A stretch of 64,000 bases of DNA, taken from Plantago major (lineage: Eukaryota > Streptophyta > Magnoliopsida > Lamiales > Plantaginaceae). The DNA is taken from the NCBI GenBank assembly GCA_026545765.1, contig CM048839.1, positions 85,140,414-85,204,413 of the forward strand. The letters run 5' to 3'. Position numbers and translations under genes: made by a program. Position 1 is the stretch's first letter. Every line of letters starts with the position of its first letter. Shown here piece after piece: positions 36,409 to 47,501 of the stretch. Below the pieces are notes generated by a model. That model did no database searches and had not been told where the DNA came from. It saw only the letters and a list, made by a program, of their open reading frames with translations.

Positions 36409-37166
36409 GTTCCTTAACGAGCATTGTTATCTGTGAAGGAGTTGAACTAAGATTTCATATCTGAGATTCATTCTCTGGAACACTTACAATAGACTTGGGT
36501 CAGTAGAGAACAAGATACCATACATTGAAAAGTGTATTAAGTATACTTGATTCATAGAGCTATCTGAATAACTGAATAAGTTATTTAAGAAGCTCACCTG
36601 ATAATTTACCTTAACCAACACCTTAATCGGCGTGGAGTACAGGAAGTACTTAGTTTGGGAAACTAAGGAATAACTCCAAGGTTATTGACCACAGGAAGTA
36701 CTTAGTTTGGGAAACCTAAGGAACACCTCAAAAAGGTTTCTGAGTACAGGAAGTACTTGGCTGTGAAAGTCGGGGAATAACTCAGGGGGAACACTTGGTT
36801 GGGAACCTAGTGTATTTAGGAATCAAGAAAAGATATCTATAAGGTTACCTCATTTATCTTAGTGGATTCTAGGTCTGAGAAAGACCGAAGTGGATTAGTT
36901 GAAGGATTACGCCACCTTCAGATACCACTATAAAAAGACTTGTGTTATTTACTCTTTGCAGCTTATTACTTGTTTTACTTATATTGCAAAGTACTTACAC
37001 TTATCTTGCTGAACACGTGCACTTATCTTAGAAAAGTCTTCCGCTCTCTGAAATTAAGTATCAGATATCTTCACAGATATATGAGAACCTGTGCTTATCG
37101 ACAAAAGTTTGAAAAGACTATTCCCCCCCCCCCCAGTCTTTTACTTTGTTGTTATCTGGACCAACA
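36409..37166 (+). repeat. 3' LTR of element A, right part
   Basis: It aligns with 62470-63238 of element D. It has three tandem copies of a repeat with AGGAAGTACTT (about 36635, 36687, 36742), a 12-C tract (37123-37134) and the end GGACCAACA. Confidence 0.88.
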
Positions 37167-37167
37167 G

Positions 37168-37872
37168 AAGGATCAGATATCATGAGGAGAGGAATAGGAG
37201 ATCCGGGACAGTTCAACATGACGATTGGAGTGAAGGGAAGAAAGGTGAATTGCATGATAGACCTTGGAGCCAGCTTAAATCTTATGTCATTGGCTAAGGC
37301 GAAGGAGTTAGGGATTGAAGACATAATAAAACCATGCGGAACTAGCATCCAGCTGGCCGATAAGTCAACAAAGAAATGTGCTGGAGAAATCATAGGTTTA
37401 CCTGTAGAGATCAGAGGCATAAGGTCAAGGCTAGACTTCCTGGTGATGGATATGGAATGAAGTGTAATGAGATATAAAACACTTATTGGATGACCAGCCC
37501 TGCATCAGATGGAAGCCGTAGTTGACACCAGAGAGAGGACCTATTCATTAATCGTGGAAGGGAAGAAGAAGTGTTTCAATTCTAAGGGTGAACTCCTAGA
37601 GGAAGGAAAGAGAATCGAGAGAGGATATTGGGAGAGCGCTGATGATTTTCATTTGGGAGATGAATGAGAATTAGGGTATAAAATGTCGGATCTGGTGGAA
37701 GAAGACATAGTGGACTTTGACTATGAGCATTATGAAGAATTGGAGCAACTTTTCTTCGTGGATATGATCAAGGACGAGCGAAGCAAGGAACAAGCTTCAA
37801 ATATGTTCCACTTTGGCATGGATCCGATAGGGGAAGATTTCAAAGAACAAGCGATGAGGCACTAGGATGGAG
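37168..37872 (+). pseudogene. G1 gag-protease region (broken)
   Basis: Pieces read DPGQFNMTIGVKGRKVN, then a retroviral-type aspartic protease core DLGASLNLMSLAKAKELG (D-L/T-G-A-S active site), QLADKSTKKCAGEI and LDFLVMDME. A frameshift follows near 37460. Then PALHQMEAVVDTRE and an acidic tail (37683-37865) run to a TAG at 37863. This is the usual protease of Athila and Tat type elements. The upstream gag was separated by insertion of A. Confidence 0.8.
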
Positions 37873-38162
37873 ATATGAACTACTCAACGAACGAATGGTT
37901 AAGAAAGTGCTCCAACAAGTTCGAGGGTCCAAACCTCGATAGTTAAGTCATCTCTGAACAGGGGTCGAGCTATCAGACCTAAAACAAGCGCTTCTTGGGA
38001 GGCATCCCATGGTCATGTTTATTTTACGCACTTGCATTTGCACTTTTTACTTTTCATTTTTGATTTCGACACCAGACATCAGGATTGGGGGAGGAAGACC
38101 CCATGAGTTTTACATGTAAGCTATAGTCCAGAGTTCACTCTAAACATGCTATCTCACACACT

Positions 38163-38464
38163 TTTGAGCCCAGGTACCATGGAAGAACGAAGGAGGATAC
38201 CCACCGCAAGGAGCTTTTGACATAAATTCGTTCAACGAATTTGTGAACAACTATCAGATGGGGAGTCAAGGGGGTGCGCGAAGGCGAGATGAAATGAACG
38301 AAATGGGCCGGAGGTCGGAGTGGAACAATCATGATACCTACCTGCACATCATACGAGCAAATCTCTTTCCAACAGGAGAACATCGACGGGTATGGTCACT
38401 TTGAGTATCCACATTATTACCCACCGCAGCTCTATCCACCGCCTCCTGGAGGATCTTCGTCCTG
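38163..38464 (+). pseudogene. G1 small proline- and glycine-rich reading frame (broken)
   Basis: From a position near an ATG at 38179, the sequence reads, with shifts, SFNEFVNNYQMGSQGG, then YPHYYPPQLYPPP and a GGSSS end with TGA at 38462-38464. G2 has a comparable short frame that ends near GGGSSSRPQ (61270-61310). The family is not recognised; it may be the C-terminal end of a gag-like or accessory protein. Confidence 0.4.
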
Positions 38465-40092
38465 AACCACCATCTGGATTGGATGAAACAACACCTAGAG
38501 GGGAGTATCTTTTCTTTTTCTCTTTACTTTCCTAGTTCTCCTATCTACTCTTAGCTAGGTTTGGGGTAGGAATTTGACTATTAACTATTTGGTCTGTAAT
38601 AAATTTCAATACTCGCACTTAGTAATTTGCATTTTAAGTTATGCTTTAGCCTTATCTGTTACGTCTAAGGACTTTTACTTGTTGAAAAATGTTTTGATCT
38701 GTGGGAGAGTACCAAGTATGAACCATAACTGAGATGAGGGGCTGTGGATTTGTTTTCTTGCTTTACTGCTTGCTGAATATATGCTCTGACCAAATCTGAC
38801 CCATTCTACTTTGATGAGTGAGTTTACTTGCTACTCTAATTGAAGTCTTGTTTGCAACCGTGTGAACACTGCTACCCTTGAGTCTTTATTTATCAGCAGC
38901 ATGAATATGATTAGTAATATTCACCTTTCTGAATCCTTTTCTTTACCTTTCGCTAACCCCGCTAAAAGATTTTTTAAGCCTTTATGAAACTCAACCATAT
39001 ATACCCTATATATGCTTACTTAAGCGGTGACAGCAACCTAGCGCCGAGCTTGAACGAAGAAACAAAGCAGCGAGTTCCAATGAATGGAGGAGAATCATGT
39101 TTTCATCAAGATTGAGAATTGGTTTGGGATAAAGTAGAGAAGAAAACCCTAACCCAGGTAACCTTGTTAGCCCTACATTTGTCTTGTCTTTGAAAATCAC
39201 TAGCTCTTGCTCCATAAAAAATAGAAAAGAAAGTACCGAAAAAAAGCAAAGGTACAAAAGTCTCGGAGTGGAACTGTGGTCCTTTTGATCATCGTTTTCG
39301 TGTTGGGCATGTTACAGATACTACCCACATACCGGTCTGGCCGTAAAAGCTACATGTCTGTGAGGGTTGATAGCATGTATACCAAACCAGCATGCACAAA
39401 AGTGCGAAATTCGGTAAAACAGACACTACCGAAAAATGTAGAGACTAAAAGAGCCAAATGATGGCCAACCAAAAGCATCTGGTCGATAAAGCATTTGCAA
39501 AAAATAGTATGCGAAATGAAAAATAAAAAAAAAAAAGAAAAATAATGGAGCGAGTAGTCTATGTGTGAAGCAACCGATTGAGTAGTTACGATGATAGAAG
39601 AGAAGTTGAAGATATGTCATTACGAGAGGACGAAGTCGAAGGAAGGAACTCGGTGTCCGAAAGGATAAGTCCCCCTAAAATACCCTTTATTCTACCTTGT
39701 TATCTTTTAATGATACTTGGCCTTGCACTCCTCTATATATTATCCTACCTATTTTACTTACCAAGCCAACCTGAGTACTACTTTGATTTGTGCCTTGATT
39801 TTTGGAAGCAGCATTGCATAACATTACTGCGTGGTAATGATTTTGAAGTACACCTATAAGGACATTGGGTTACACTTGTAACAGCTAGTTGTAGTGAGTG
39901 ATGCTTACTTGTTGCTTGTTTACTGTGGAGTTAATAAGTTGGAGTTGAAACTAAGCGAGTCAGTAGAGTTTGAAACCCTAGAAACTGGCTGCTTGTCTAT
40001 GTGGTGGTTTATTCTTGCTACTCATTTCGTGGTCACTTCTTGATTATCGTTATTGCCTTCTCAAGGATGAGCAAGAAACTGGTTTGGGGGTG
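38465..40092 (+). other. G1 non-coding region before the 3' LTR
   Basis: No coding potential that I trust. It contains TAGGTTTGGGG (38557), the segment shared with Copia C (39285-39415), an A-rich tract (39517-39545) and a final purine-rich GGTTTGGGGG (40081-40090), the likely polypurine tract. Confidence 0.6.
39285..39415 (+). other. Segment shared between Gypsy G1 and Copia C; possible structured RNA
   Basis: The counterpart of 17025-17156. It contains CGTGTTGGGCA, TGTGAGGGTTGAT, a pairing GCATG (39373) with CATGC (39391), and the perfect hairpin GCAC-AAAA-GTGC. It is placed downstream of the coding region and upstream of the 3' end, as in element C. Confidence 0.5.
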
Positions 40093-41480
40093 TGATGTGA
40101 CAATGAAATATGCGATATAGCATGCTTTTAGACCCTAGTTTTTTGCCTTAGATGCAATATTTGTATCGTTTTATGGTCAATTACCAACTTCACGTGTTTA
40201 ATGTTGGTCATTGTCGCGTTTTTGAGGAATTGCACGATTTCAGGCACCAAAACGGCATAATTGTGCAAAATCGAGAAACTTAAGCGAATACGCCGGATTA
40301 ACCGTTGCATGGAGTTCGAGGATTCAAAACATGTCATGCGACCAACCATTGCGAAGACAATTGAAGATTCAACAACTTTGTACAAGACCACTTTTCGAGA
40401 AAATGAAGTTACGATGCCCGTAATTGAAGAATAAGGGAAATAGATTCGAAGCTGGATGAATCGCACTCTGCAGTCCCCTGTGGACCGCATTAGGGTGCTC
40501 TGCGGTCCACAGTCAAGCATCTGTTTTCTTCTGGGTCTGTTTCCTAGCCTATCAGGCTAAGGCCCGCCTTCCTAAACCTTCCTTAATGATCAATGGCGGC
40601 CAGAGCACGAAATTTCAAGTATAAATAAGACCTCAGGGGTCTCATAATTCTACACAACTCACAAATCAGCTCTCCTGAGAGAGAACCAATCCTCGGGGAA
40701 GTGAAACCCCAAAATCGCTGGCCGTCAGGCACCCAGAAGGAGGAAACCCTAGAAGCAGCAGCACGAAGACATCAAAGACTAAGCTTCTTCTTCCTTTTCT
40801 TCCTAGTTTTCGATTTATGTTCTTAGATTACTATGAGTACCTAACTTTCTTTTGTAAAGGCGAACCGCCGTAACTCTGCTTTTGCTACTTCTTTATATAC
40901 CGTTATATATTAACGAATTAGTTTTAAAACATAATTCGTGCTTGTTCTTTATTCGTCCGACTCTTTATGTGAAAAATCCTTACTAACTACAACTTGGTAA
41001 CGGATTATACAATATCCTTTGTGATTTGTCTGAAAACGTGACGAGATAGTGTGTTGAGTGACACAACACATTGTTGGTAAGTGAAGGTGTCTGGATTAAC
41101 TACGACTTAATCATTTTACCTTGTTTCTTTGCTTCCTGTAGACAACTAGTAGGTTGTTTGATTCTAAGTAGTTGGGAGTAGCATAGTAGAGGGAGGTCGG
41201 GGATCATTTACACCTTTCTATCATTGATTTACAACAAAGCAATTTAGGGTTTACAGTGATTTAATTATTCTGTTTGAGATCAAACTGTTTACTTTTCTGC
41301 ATTCAATTACAAACGTTATTTGCTTGTTCCTATACTAAGTGTCCGTGGAGAACGACATCCCGAGTCAACTTTCCGCTATAAACTGTGGATTTTAGGACTT
41401 CCGACATGTAAATTTAATCTTGATTGTATTTAGGGATTACATGTTCTATAATGAAAAACGAAATCTCTGACTCCACATCA
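40093..41480 (+). repeat. 3' LTR of G1
   Basis: It begins TGATGTGACAAT just after a G-rich tract and ends CTCCACATCA, so its ends are short inverted repeats (TGATGTG and CACATCA). A TATA box (TATAAATA) is at about 40620-40627. A perfect 12-bp inverted repeat CTGTGGACCGCA / TGCGGTCCACAG lies at 40478-40489 and 40501-40512. Only one LTR is in the window, so the borders rest on terminal motifs. Confidence 0.7.
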
Positions 41481-41666
41481 TTGTCAAAATTGATTATTGT
41501 TGACTATTCAAAGTTAAAGTGGAAAGCTTTTTAAAAAAAACAGAAGGAGTATATTTTAGCGAAGTCCGGATTTATACGTATTTTATCATATAGTTGGGGA
41601 TTTATACTTAAATACATTTTAGTCGTCCCTTAAAACTTCACTACATTTTTTACTTTTAGTCGTCCT
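41481..41666. other. Short non-element DNA with MITE-like sequence, left of the Tat element
   Basis: AT-rich DNA with phrases such as ACAGAAGGAGTATAT and TAGTCGTCCCTTAAAACTTCAC, close to the terminal parts of Stowaway-like MITEs (CTCCCTCCGTCCC type). The right-hand half resumes at 54854 (GTCCCATAAAACTTCAG). No gene is seen. Confidence 0.4.
41662..41666. repeat. Probable target duplication of the Tat element, left copy (GTCCT)
   Basis: GTCCT precedes the 5' LTR; GTCCC follows the 3' LTR (54854-54858). Four of five bases agree. Confidence 0.6.
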
Positions 41667-42571
41667 TGTTGATATGAAAATATGCCCAATCCGTCAAAGA
41701 CGCCTTTGGAACGAATCCTAAGGCGTCCCAAGTTGTCTACGAGTCTGGGACCTTACAGTCCGACCCGGAGGTCCGACCCTAAGCCCCCGCGAGTCCGACC
41801 CTCCTGGGTGGAAAGGAATAGGAGGGCCCTGAGAGTAGTAGGCCGACCCTGCCAACGGTCCGTAACCATGGGGTCCGACCCAGACACCTGTCCGGACTGA
41901 ACACAACAACCTCAAGCAACCAAGTGAATTGGCACTAGAGAGTAAGAGGGTCCGATGCACGAGGTCCGAATGAGAGGTACTTGAGAAACTGAGACGAGCA
42001 CCTTATGTGCGACCCAGTACAGTCCGGACCAAACGTCCGGACCTGCCTCTTCGGACCTTAACCCACAGAAGACTGCATCAAAGCCTCTAATACTCTCACA
42101 TTAATGACTAAACTACCCCTGAAAGCCCAACGTTGAATGGGTCAAGTGTCATTAATGGGCCATGGGCCTATTGAAGCCTTGGTGGCTCAATCCAGGCCTT
42201 ACACTTGGCATGATTTGGTGGAACCCTCCCATTTTTGGGAGAAATCTATATATATGGCACACATTCCCATTATAAGGGTAAGAGATAATCACTTCTTATT
42301 CTCGATTCTTATACCGAGTAGTTCCTCACCCTCTCGCAAACAAAGTCTCCTTGCGGTTTAACACCGTGCAAACTGGGTATAAGGTTCTAACCCCCCCCCC
42401 CCCCCCCCACCAAGCTATTTGTGTAGGTCCTCACGTGTCGCCTCTAAAATAGTACGACGGTTCTTACAGGCTTCTACTCTTTGCTCCATACGAGCTAGCT
42501 GGTCTAGGCACTCAGGGTGAAGAAGAACAAGGGAAATACATTTAAGTGTTCAGGGGACTTTACCCTCGACA
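41667..42571 (+). repeat. 5' LTR of the Tat element (905 bp)
   Basis: It begins TGTTGATATG and ends CCCTCGACA. It contains many TCCGAC and GGTCCG words, a TATA box (CTATATATATGG, about 42246) and an 18-C tract (42391-42408). It matches 54007-54853; the 3' copy lacks some of the early repeats. Confidence 0.92.
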
Positions 42572-42588
42572 TTTGGCGCCGTCTATGG
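42572..42588 (+). other. Primer binding site of the Tat element
   Basis: TTTGGCGCCGTCTATGG directly after the LTR is typical of plant Ty3/Gypsy elements. I do not assign the tRNA. Confidence 0.8.
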
Positions 42589-42621
42589 AAATCTTTACAG
42601 AAAGTTTCGTTCTCTTCAGTA

Positions 42622-42978
42622 ATGGCAAGAACAAGAAGGTCAGTAAGAACCAACGCTACTGCAATTGACACGCCCGCCCCAAGGCATAGAGGCAGACCTC
42701 CCACTCGGAGGGGAAGAGTGGCGAGAGCCACTTCAAGAAACACAATGGACTATCCAAGTGATAGCCACACCGCTAGTCTCTCTTCAGAAGGGGAAAGAAC
42801 CGATGATCCACCAATAAGGACTCGAGTACCCGGGGTTGAAGGACAAGTTCCTCCGTCAGGAACACATGGTCCTCCTCCCTGGAAAGCTTGAATAGAAGAA
42901 GGAATATAGAGACAAGAGGGAGTTTCGTAGGGATAGAACCCCTCCAAGAAGATATGTTGAGTATACTCGCCTCAATAG
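42622..42978 (+). pseudogene. Tat gag, shortened
   Basis: The ATG at 42622 opens MARTRRSVRTNATAID, a basic N-terminus, open to a TGA at 42889-42891. After a shift, the next part reads REFRRDRTPPRRYVEY and PRSDILASIVEK, which in complete Tat gag lies after the capsid domain. The capsid core of about 150-200 residues is missing in between, which suggests an internal deletion. Confidence 0.7.
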
Positions 42979-45900
42979 ACCAAGGTCCGACATCTTGGCC
43001 TCTATTGTCGAGAAAACTTAGACATACAATGGCCGAAACCTACAAGGAGCAATAAGAGGAACAAAGCTTCAAAGGAGTATTGTAGGTTTCACAAGCACAG
43101 AGGCCACTCAACCGAAGATTGCATCCAGTTGAAAACAGAAATAGAAGGGTTGATAATGAGCGGAAAGCTGAAGGAACCAGTGTATGAAGAAGAGCCCTCC
43201 AGGCACCAGAGAAATGAACGAATAAAGGAGGAGCGTGGTTCGGAACCTCCGACAGGACCCTTACCGCCACCTCCTACAGACATTCCACCCCACCATGCCC
43301 AAAGGTACCGCGGATACCCTGAAGATGTGGAAATGGAGAACCTTCCCTATAGCGGGGTTATCAATGCCATAGCAGGAGGCCCAGTAGGAGGAGATAGCCG
43401 AAATGCAAGGGAGAGGACCGCACAACATCTAAGAAACAATGATAGAGCCTATGCTCCACCTGCTCTGAAAGGAACAAATGCCATCACTTTCGATGACAGT
43501 GAAATTCCCCCACCAATGTCTGGCGAAGGAGATCTTAAGGGCCCTGATGTTCCTTTGGTCGTCTCTCTAGTCATCGCCACTTTTAAAGTCAACAAAGTAC
43601 TTGTTGACACAGGGAGTTCCTGCAACGTCATCTCCAAGAGAACTGTGGAACAGATGCACCTGGGCAATATTCAGTACGGGCGAGTATACACCTCCTTAGT
43701 AGGATTCAGGGGTTCTATAGTTCGCCCCATTGGAAGTATACCCGTACAAGTCTTTATGCGAACCTTCCCGACAAGAGTGACTGAGACGATCCTCTTTGTG
43801 GTGGTCGACAACATGTTCAACTGTAACGTGATCTTGGGCCGCCTAGGACTCAACCAATTCAGGGCAATCGTATCTCCCCTACACAATAGGGTGAAGTTCC
43901 CTACTCCGAATGGTGTAGGAGAAGAAGTAGGCAATGTTAGGGAAGCATGGGAAAGTTACACCATGTCAACCAGAGGAGCCTCAGCACCCATTCTTTCGGT
44001 CGCCAAAAGACCCAGGAGCCCTCACCCTGCACCTCTTACTCCAGTGAGGGAAGAGATTGGGGCTGGGATGCTCAAGGAGAAGTTCCCCAAGACTGCAAGG
44101 ATGGAGCCCCATGAAGCCTTAAAAGAAGTTCAATTGATTGAGAGAGATCCAGAGAAGATAACCCGGATCAGAACGGATATGAGCGCTAAGGTAGAGATGA
44201 AGCTCATCACATGCCTTCGGGATAATCGCGATGTCTTCACTTGGAACACTGACGACCTTAAAGGGATAGACCCAAGGATCACAGTTCACCGTCTAAACAT
44301 GGATCCTGCGGTAAAACATATCCGACAAAAGAGAAAGGACTTTGGGCCTATTGAAGATGCTATCATAGCGGGCGAAGTGGAAAGATTAATGAAGACAGGA
44401 CACATCGAAGAAGTTAGATACTCTGATTGGGTTTGTAACGTGGTCCTCATTGAGAAGGCTCCGGGAAAATGGAGAATGTGTAATGACTTCAGTAGGCTCA
44501 ACAAGTTTTGTCCAAAGGATCCTTATCCATTACCCCGCATTGACCAGTTAGTAGACTCCACCGCAGGATGTGCACTCCTAAGCTTCATGGATGCTTATCA
44601 GGGCTTCTACCAAATCAGGATGGCTCAAGAGGACGTCAAAAAGACGGCCTTCTTTGCAGCAGGAGGGGTCTACTGTTTCAAAGTCATGCCGTTTGGCCTC
44701 AAGAACGCGGGTGCTACATACCAACAATTGGTAAACAAGATGTTCAAAGAAGAGTTGGGCAAAACTATGGAAGTTTACGTGGAAGACATGCTAGTAAAGA
44801 GCAAGACTGAAGAGAAACACATAGAGCATCTAAATAGGTGCTTTTCCTTCCTTAGGAAGTACGGAATGAATTTGAACCCAGAGAAGTGCACGTTTGGTGT
44901 AAAGGGAGGAAAGTTCCTCGGTTACATGGTCACAGAGAGAGGCATCAGCGCCAACCCCGAAACAATAAAGGCAATCTTGGACCTACCACAGCCAAAGACA
45001 ATATATGAAGTGCAGAAGCTCCTTGGAAGGGTGATGGCCCTGAGCTGCTTCATCTCCAAATCCGCCGAGAAAAACCTACCCTTCTTTAAAACCCTAAGGA
45101 AGGGAGACAAGTTCAAGTGGACAAAGGAATGCGAAGAGGCCTTGGATAACTTGAAGAGCTATCTCCTTTCACCACCGCCAAACCAGTAGAAGGTGAACCT
45201 CTTTACCTCTACCTAGCAACTACTGCTGAAGCCATAAGTTTTGTATTGGTGCGGATACAAGGGAACGACCACTTGCCGATCTACTACCTAAGCAAGGGCC
45301 TCGTGGGTGCCGAGGCTAGGTATGTCAAGATTGAGAAGCTCGCCTTCGCGCTAGTCTACAATGCCCGACGACTGAAGCCTTACTTCAAATCTCATCGAAT
45401 CGTGGTCCTCACCAATGAGCTACTCAAGCATGTCCTTGGCAAGCCAGATCAGTCGGGGCGCTTATCCAAGTGCGCGATCGAATTAAGTGAATATGATATC
45501 GGGTACTAAGCTCCTTCAGCCAAGAAGGCTCAAGTCCTTGCTGACTTCCAGGTAGATTACCCCGAAGAAACTGAAGAAGAGACCTATAGTCCGCAACGGG
45601 ACATGATCAGCCAAGTGATGCTTACTCAAGAGGGAACCATCCCGGAAGAAGAAAAAACCAAAGAAAAAGAGCCCGAACAGATGTTCGGAGATGATGTCCA
45701 ACTCTAGGCTAAGTATCAGGAACCCATGGACGACTCTCTGAGGGTGAGACACATGTTCCTCTTAGATGAAGTAACCAATTTCCCTAAACCTGCGTCTTCC
45801 GTCAAGAAGCAGGAGGACGGGAAAGTTCCCGCTCTCGCGTTAGAGACAACATCTGAAGGCGGAGGGTGTTGGACACTGCAAGTGGACGGATCCTCTACTA

Positions 45901-47501
45901 GAAGACTGGGAGAAATAGGAATTCTTCTTGAGAGACCTGATGGCGCTAGGCTGGAATACGCCATCACCCTTAGCTTTAAGGTGACAAACAACGAGGCCGA
46001 GTACGAGGCACTTCTTACCGGCTTAAGAATGGCTAGGTCTCTCCAAGTAAAACGAATCAAAGCCTACACAGATTCTCAGCTTGTCAAGTCCCAATTTTCC
46101 GGGTCTTTCGCCGCTAAAGGACCCAACATGATCAAGTACTTGGAGCTCCTCAAGAAAGAAGTTGGGTACTTTGAAGTATTCACGCTGGAAGAATTCAACA
46201 AGGAATGGAACGAGAAGGCGAACGCTCTTTCCCTGGTAAACCCCACTCGTCTAGTCTTCCTCTTAGGCGCCAAAAGGAGCTGGATGACCGACATATTTTT
46301 CTATCTCAAAGATGGCTCTCTACCATCAGACTTTAAAGAAGCAAGAAGGATTCTATATCGATCCAACAGGTACTTTATCCTGGGAGAGGATCTCTACAAG
46401 AGATCTTTCACTGGCACTCACATGAGATGCCTTGGACCCCATGAGGCAAAGACCCTTTTGGAAGAAATCCATGCGGGGAGTTGCGGGAGTCACTCCGGGG
46501 GACGAACCTTGGCTCAGAAGGTCATAAGGCAAGGATACTATTGGCCTACCATTGATAAGGATGCTGCCAACATCGGTCGTGGCTGTGAAGATTGCCAATA
46601 CTATGCCAACATACCACATCGCCCAACTAACCCTATGATTCGGTCAATCATAGCTTGCCCGTTTGATCAATGGGGAATAGACCTAGTTGGCCCCTTTCCC
46701 CGTGGCACACACCAAAAGAAGTTCCTTATTGTTGTATTTGAGTACTTGACCAAATGGGTTGAGGCCTAAGCAGTGGCCACCATCACAGAGAGCCGAGTAA
46801 GAACCTTCATTTGGAAGAACATCATCTGCCACTTTGGACTTCCTAGAGTCACAGTCTTCGATAATGGAGCACAATTCTCTGGAGCCAGGTTGAAAGAGTG
46901 GCTCCAATCCTTCAAGATAGAACAGCGCTTCACTTCCGTTGGCTACCCTCAAGCCAATGGCCAAGTTGAAGCTACCAACAAAACCATTGTGAAGATTTTG
47001 GAGAAGAGGCTGAGAACTTCTCAAGACAGCTGGGTAGATGATCTCGATGGAGTCTTGTGGGCACACCGGACAACAACTCGCACTTCTACTCAGGAGACAC
47101 CCTTCGCACTAGTCTATAGCTCGAGCGGTCATCCCCCTCGAAATTCTTGGAAACCAAAGGATCCAACAATACCAACCTGCTAGAAATGAAATCGCAAGGA
47201 TCTATGACCTTGAGCTCCTCGAAGACAAAAGAAGCAAGGCACTGCTAATATCCTCCGCTATCAAGCTATGTCTTCTCGTGCTTACAACAAACATGTTCTT
47301 CCCAAGGATATACAAGTCGAGGACTTAGTCCTCCGAAGAGCTGACATCTTAAGTAATGTTGGTAAACTCAAGCCCAAATGGGAAGGACCTTACAAAGTCA
47401 TTGGGGCTAGAGTCAATGGATGTTTTGAGTTAGAAGATGATCAAGGAAGAGCCTTGAAGAGAACATGGAATGCTAAGAATCTACAGAAGCTCTACGCCTA
47501 G
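42979..47501 (+). pseudogene. Tat pol: zinc finger, protease, RT, two RNase H, integrase (broken)
   Basis: A finger YCRFHKHRGHSTEDC (43078-43122) ends gag in the same frame as protease (LVDTGSSCNVI, about 43600). Reverse transcriptase has FCPKDPYPLPRIDQLVD and KVMPFGLKNAGATYQ, but its catalytic box reads YVEDM (44776-44790) instead of YVDDM. A shift near 45175 and stops at 45507 and about 45704 follow. The first RNase H (LPIYYLSKGL, IEKLAFALV) is followed by a second one at 45860-46240 (LQVDGSS, NNEAEYEAL, AYTDSQLV), whose last aspartate has become asparagine (EKANALS). Integrase shows WGIDLVGP, TVFDNGAQF and GQVEATNK, with TAA at 46767-46769 and a shift near 47135. The C-terminal part (47268-47501) has WEGPYKVI and WNAKNLQKLYA. 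Polyprotein of about 1500 residues if intact. Confidence 0.92.

Larger units (their letters stand above)
1..37166 (+). mobile_element. Copia element A (Sirevirus-like), left end outside window, interrupted
   Basis: This is an LTR retrotransposon of the Ty1/Copia superfamily. Only pol, an accessory gene and the 3' LTR lie in the window; gag and the 5' LTR are off the left edge. The order pol, long extra gene, purine tract, LTR is that of the Sirevirus (SIRE/Maximus) lineage. The 3' LTR is split at 10597/10598 by element C and resumes at 36409. The terminal ACA is at 37166, followed by Gypsy G1 sequence, so A inserted into G1. The expected target repeat GAAGG (37167-37171) cannot be checked because the other copy is outside. 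A is of the same family as element D at the right edge. Confidence 0.85.
37167..41480 (+). mobile_element. Gypsy element G1 (Athila-like), 3' part
   Basis: Sequence from a gag-protease region to the 3' LTR of a Ty3/Gypsy element. The rest lies left of element A, outside the window. No reverse transcriptase, RNase H or integrase is present between protease and LTR, so it is a shortened, non-autonomous derivative. The conserved motif AGCGCTTCTTGGGAGGCATCCC (split here as 37987-37996 and the bases after it) is typical of Athila-like and related plant Gypsy elements. Confidence 0.75.

Noticed and set aside
43040..43283. Minus-strand frames opposite Tat gag-protease and at 43449-43934
   Set aside because: The plus strand encodes clear zinc finger and protease motifs; the opposite frames have none.
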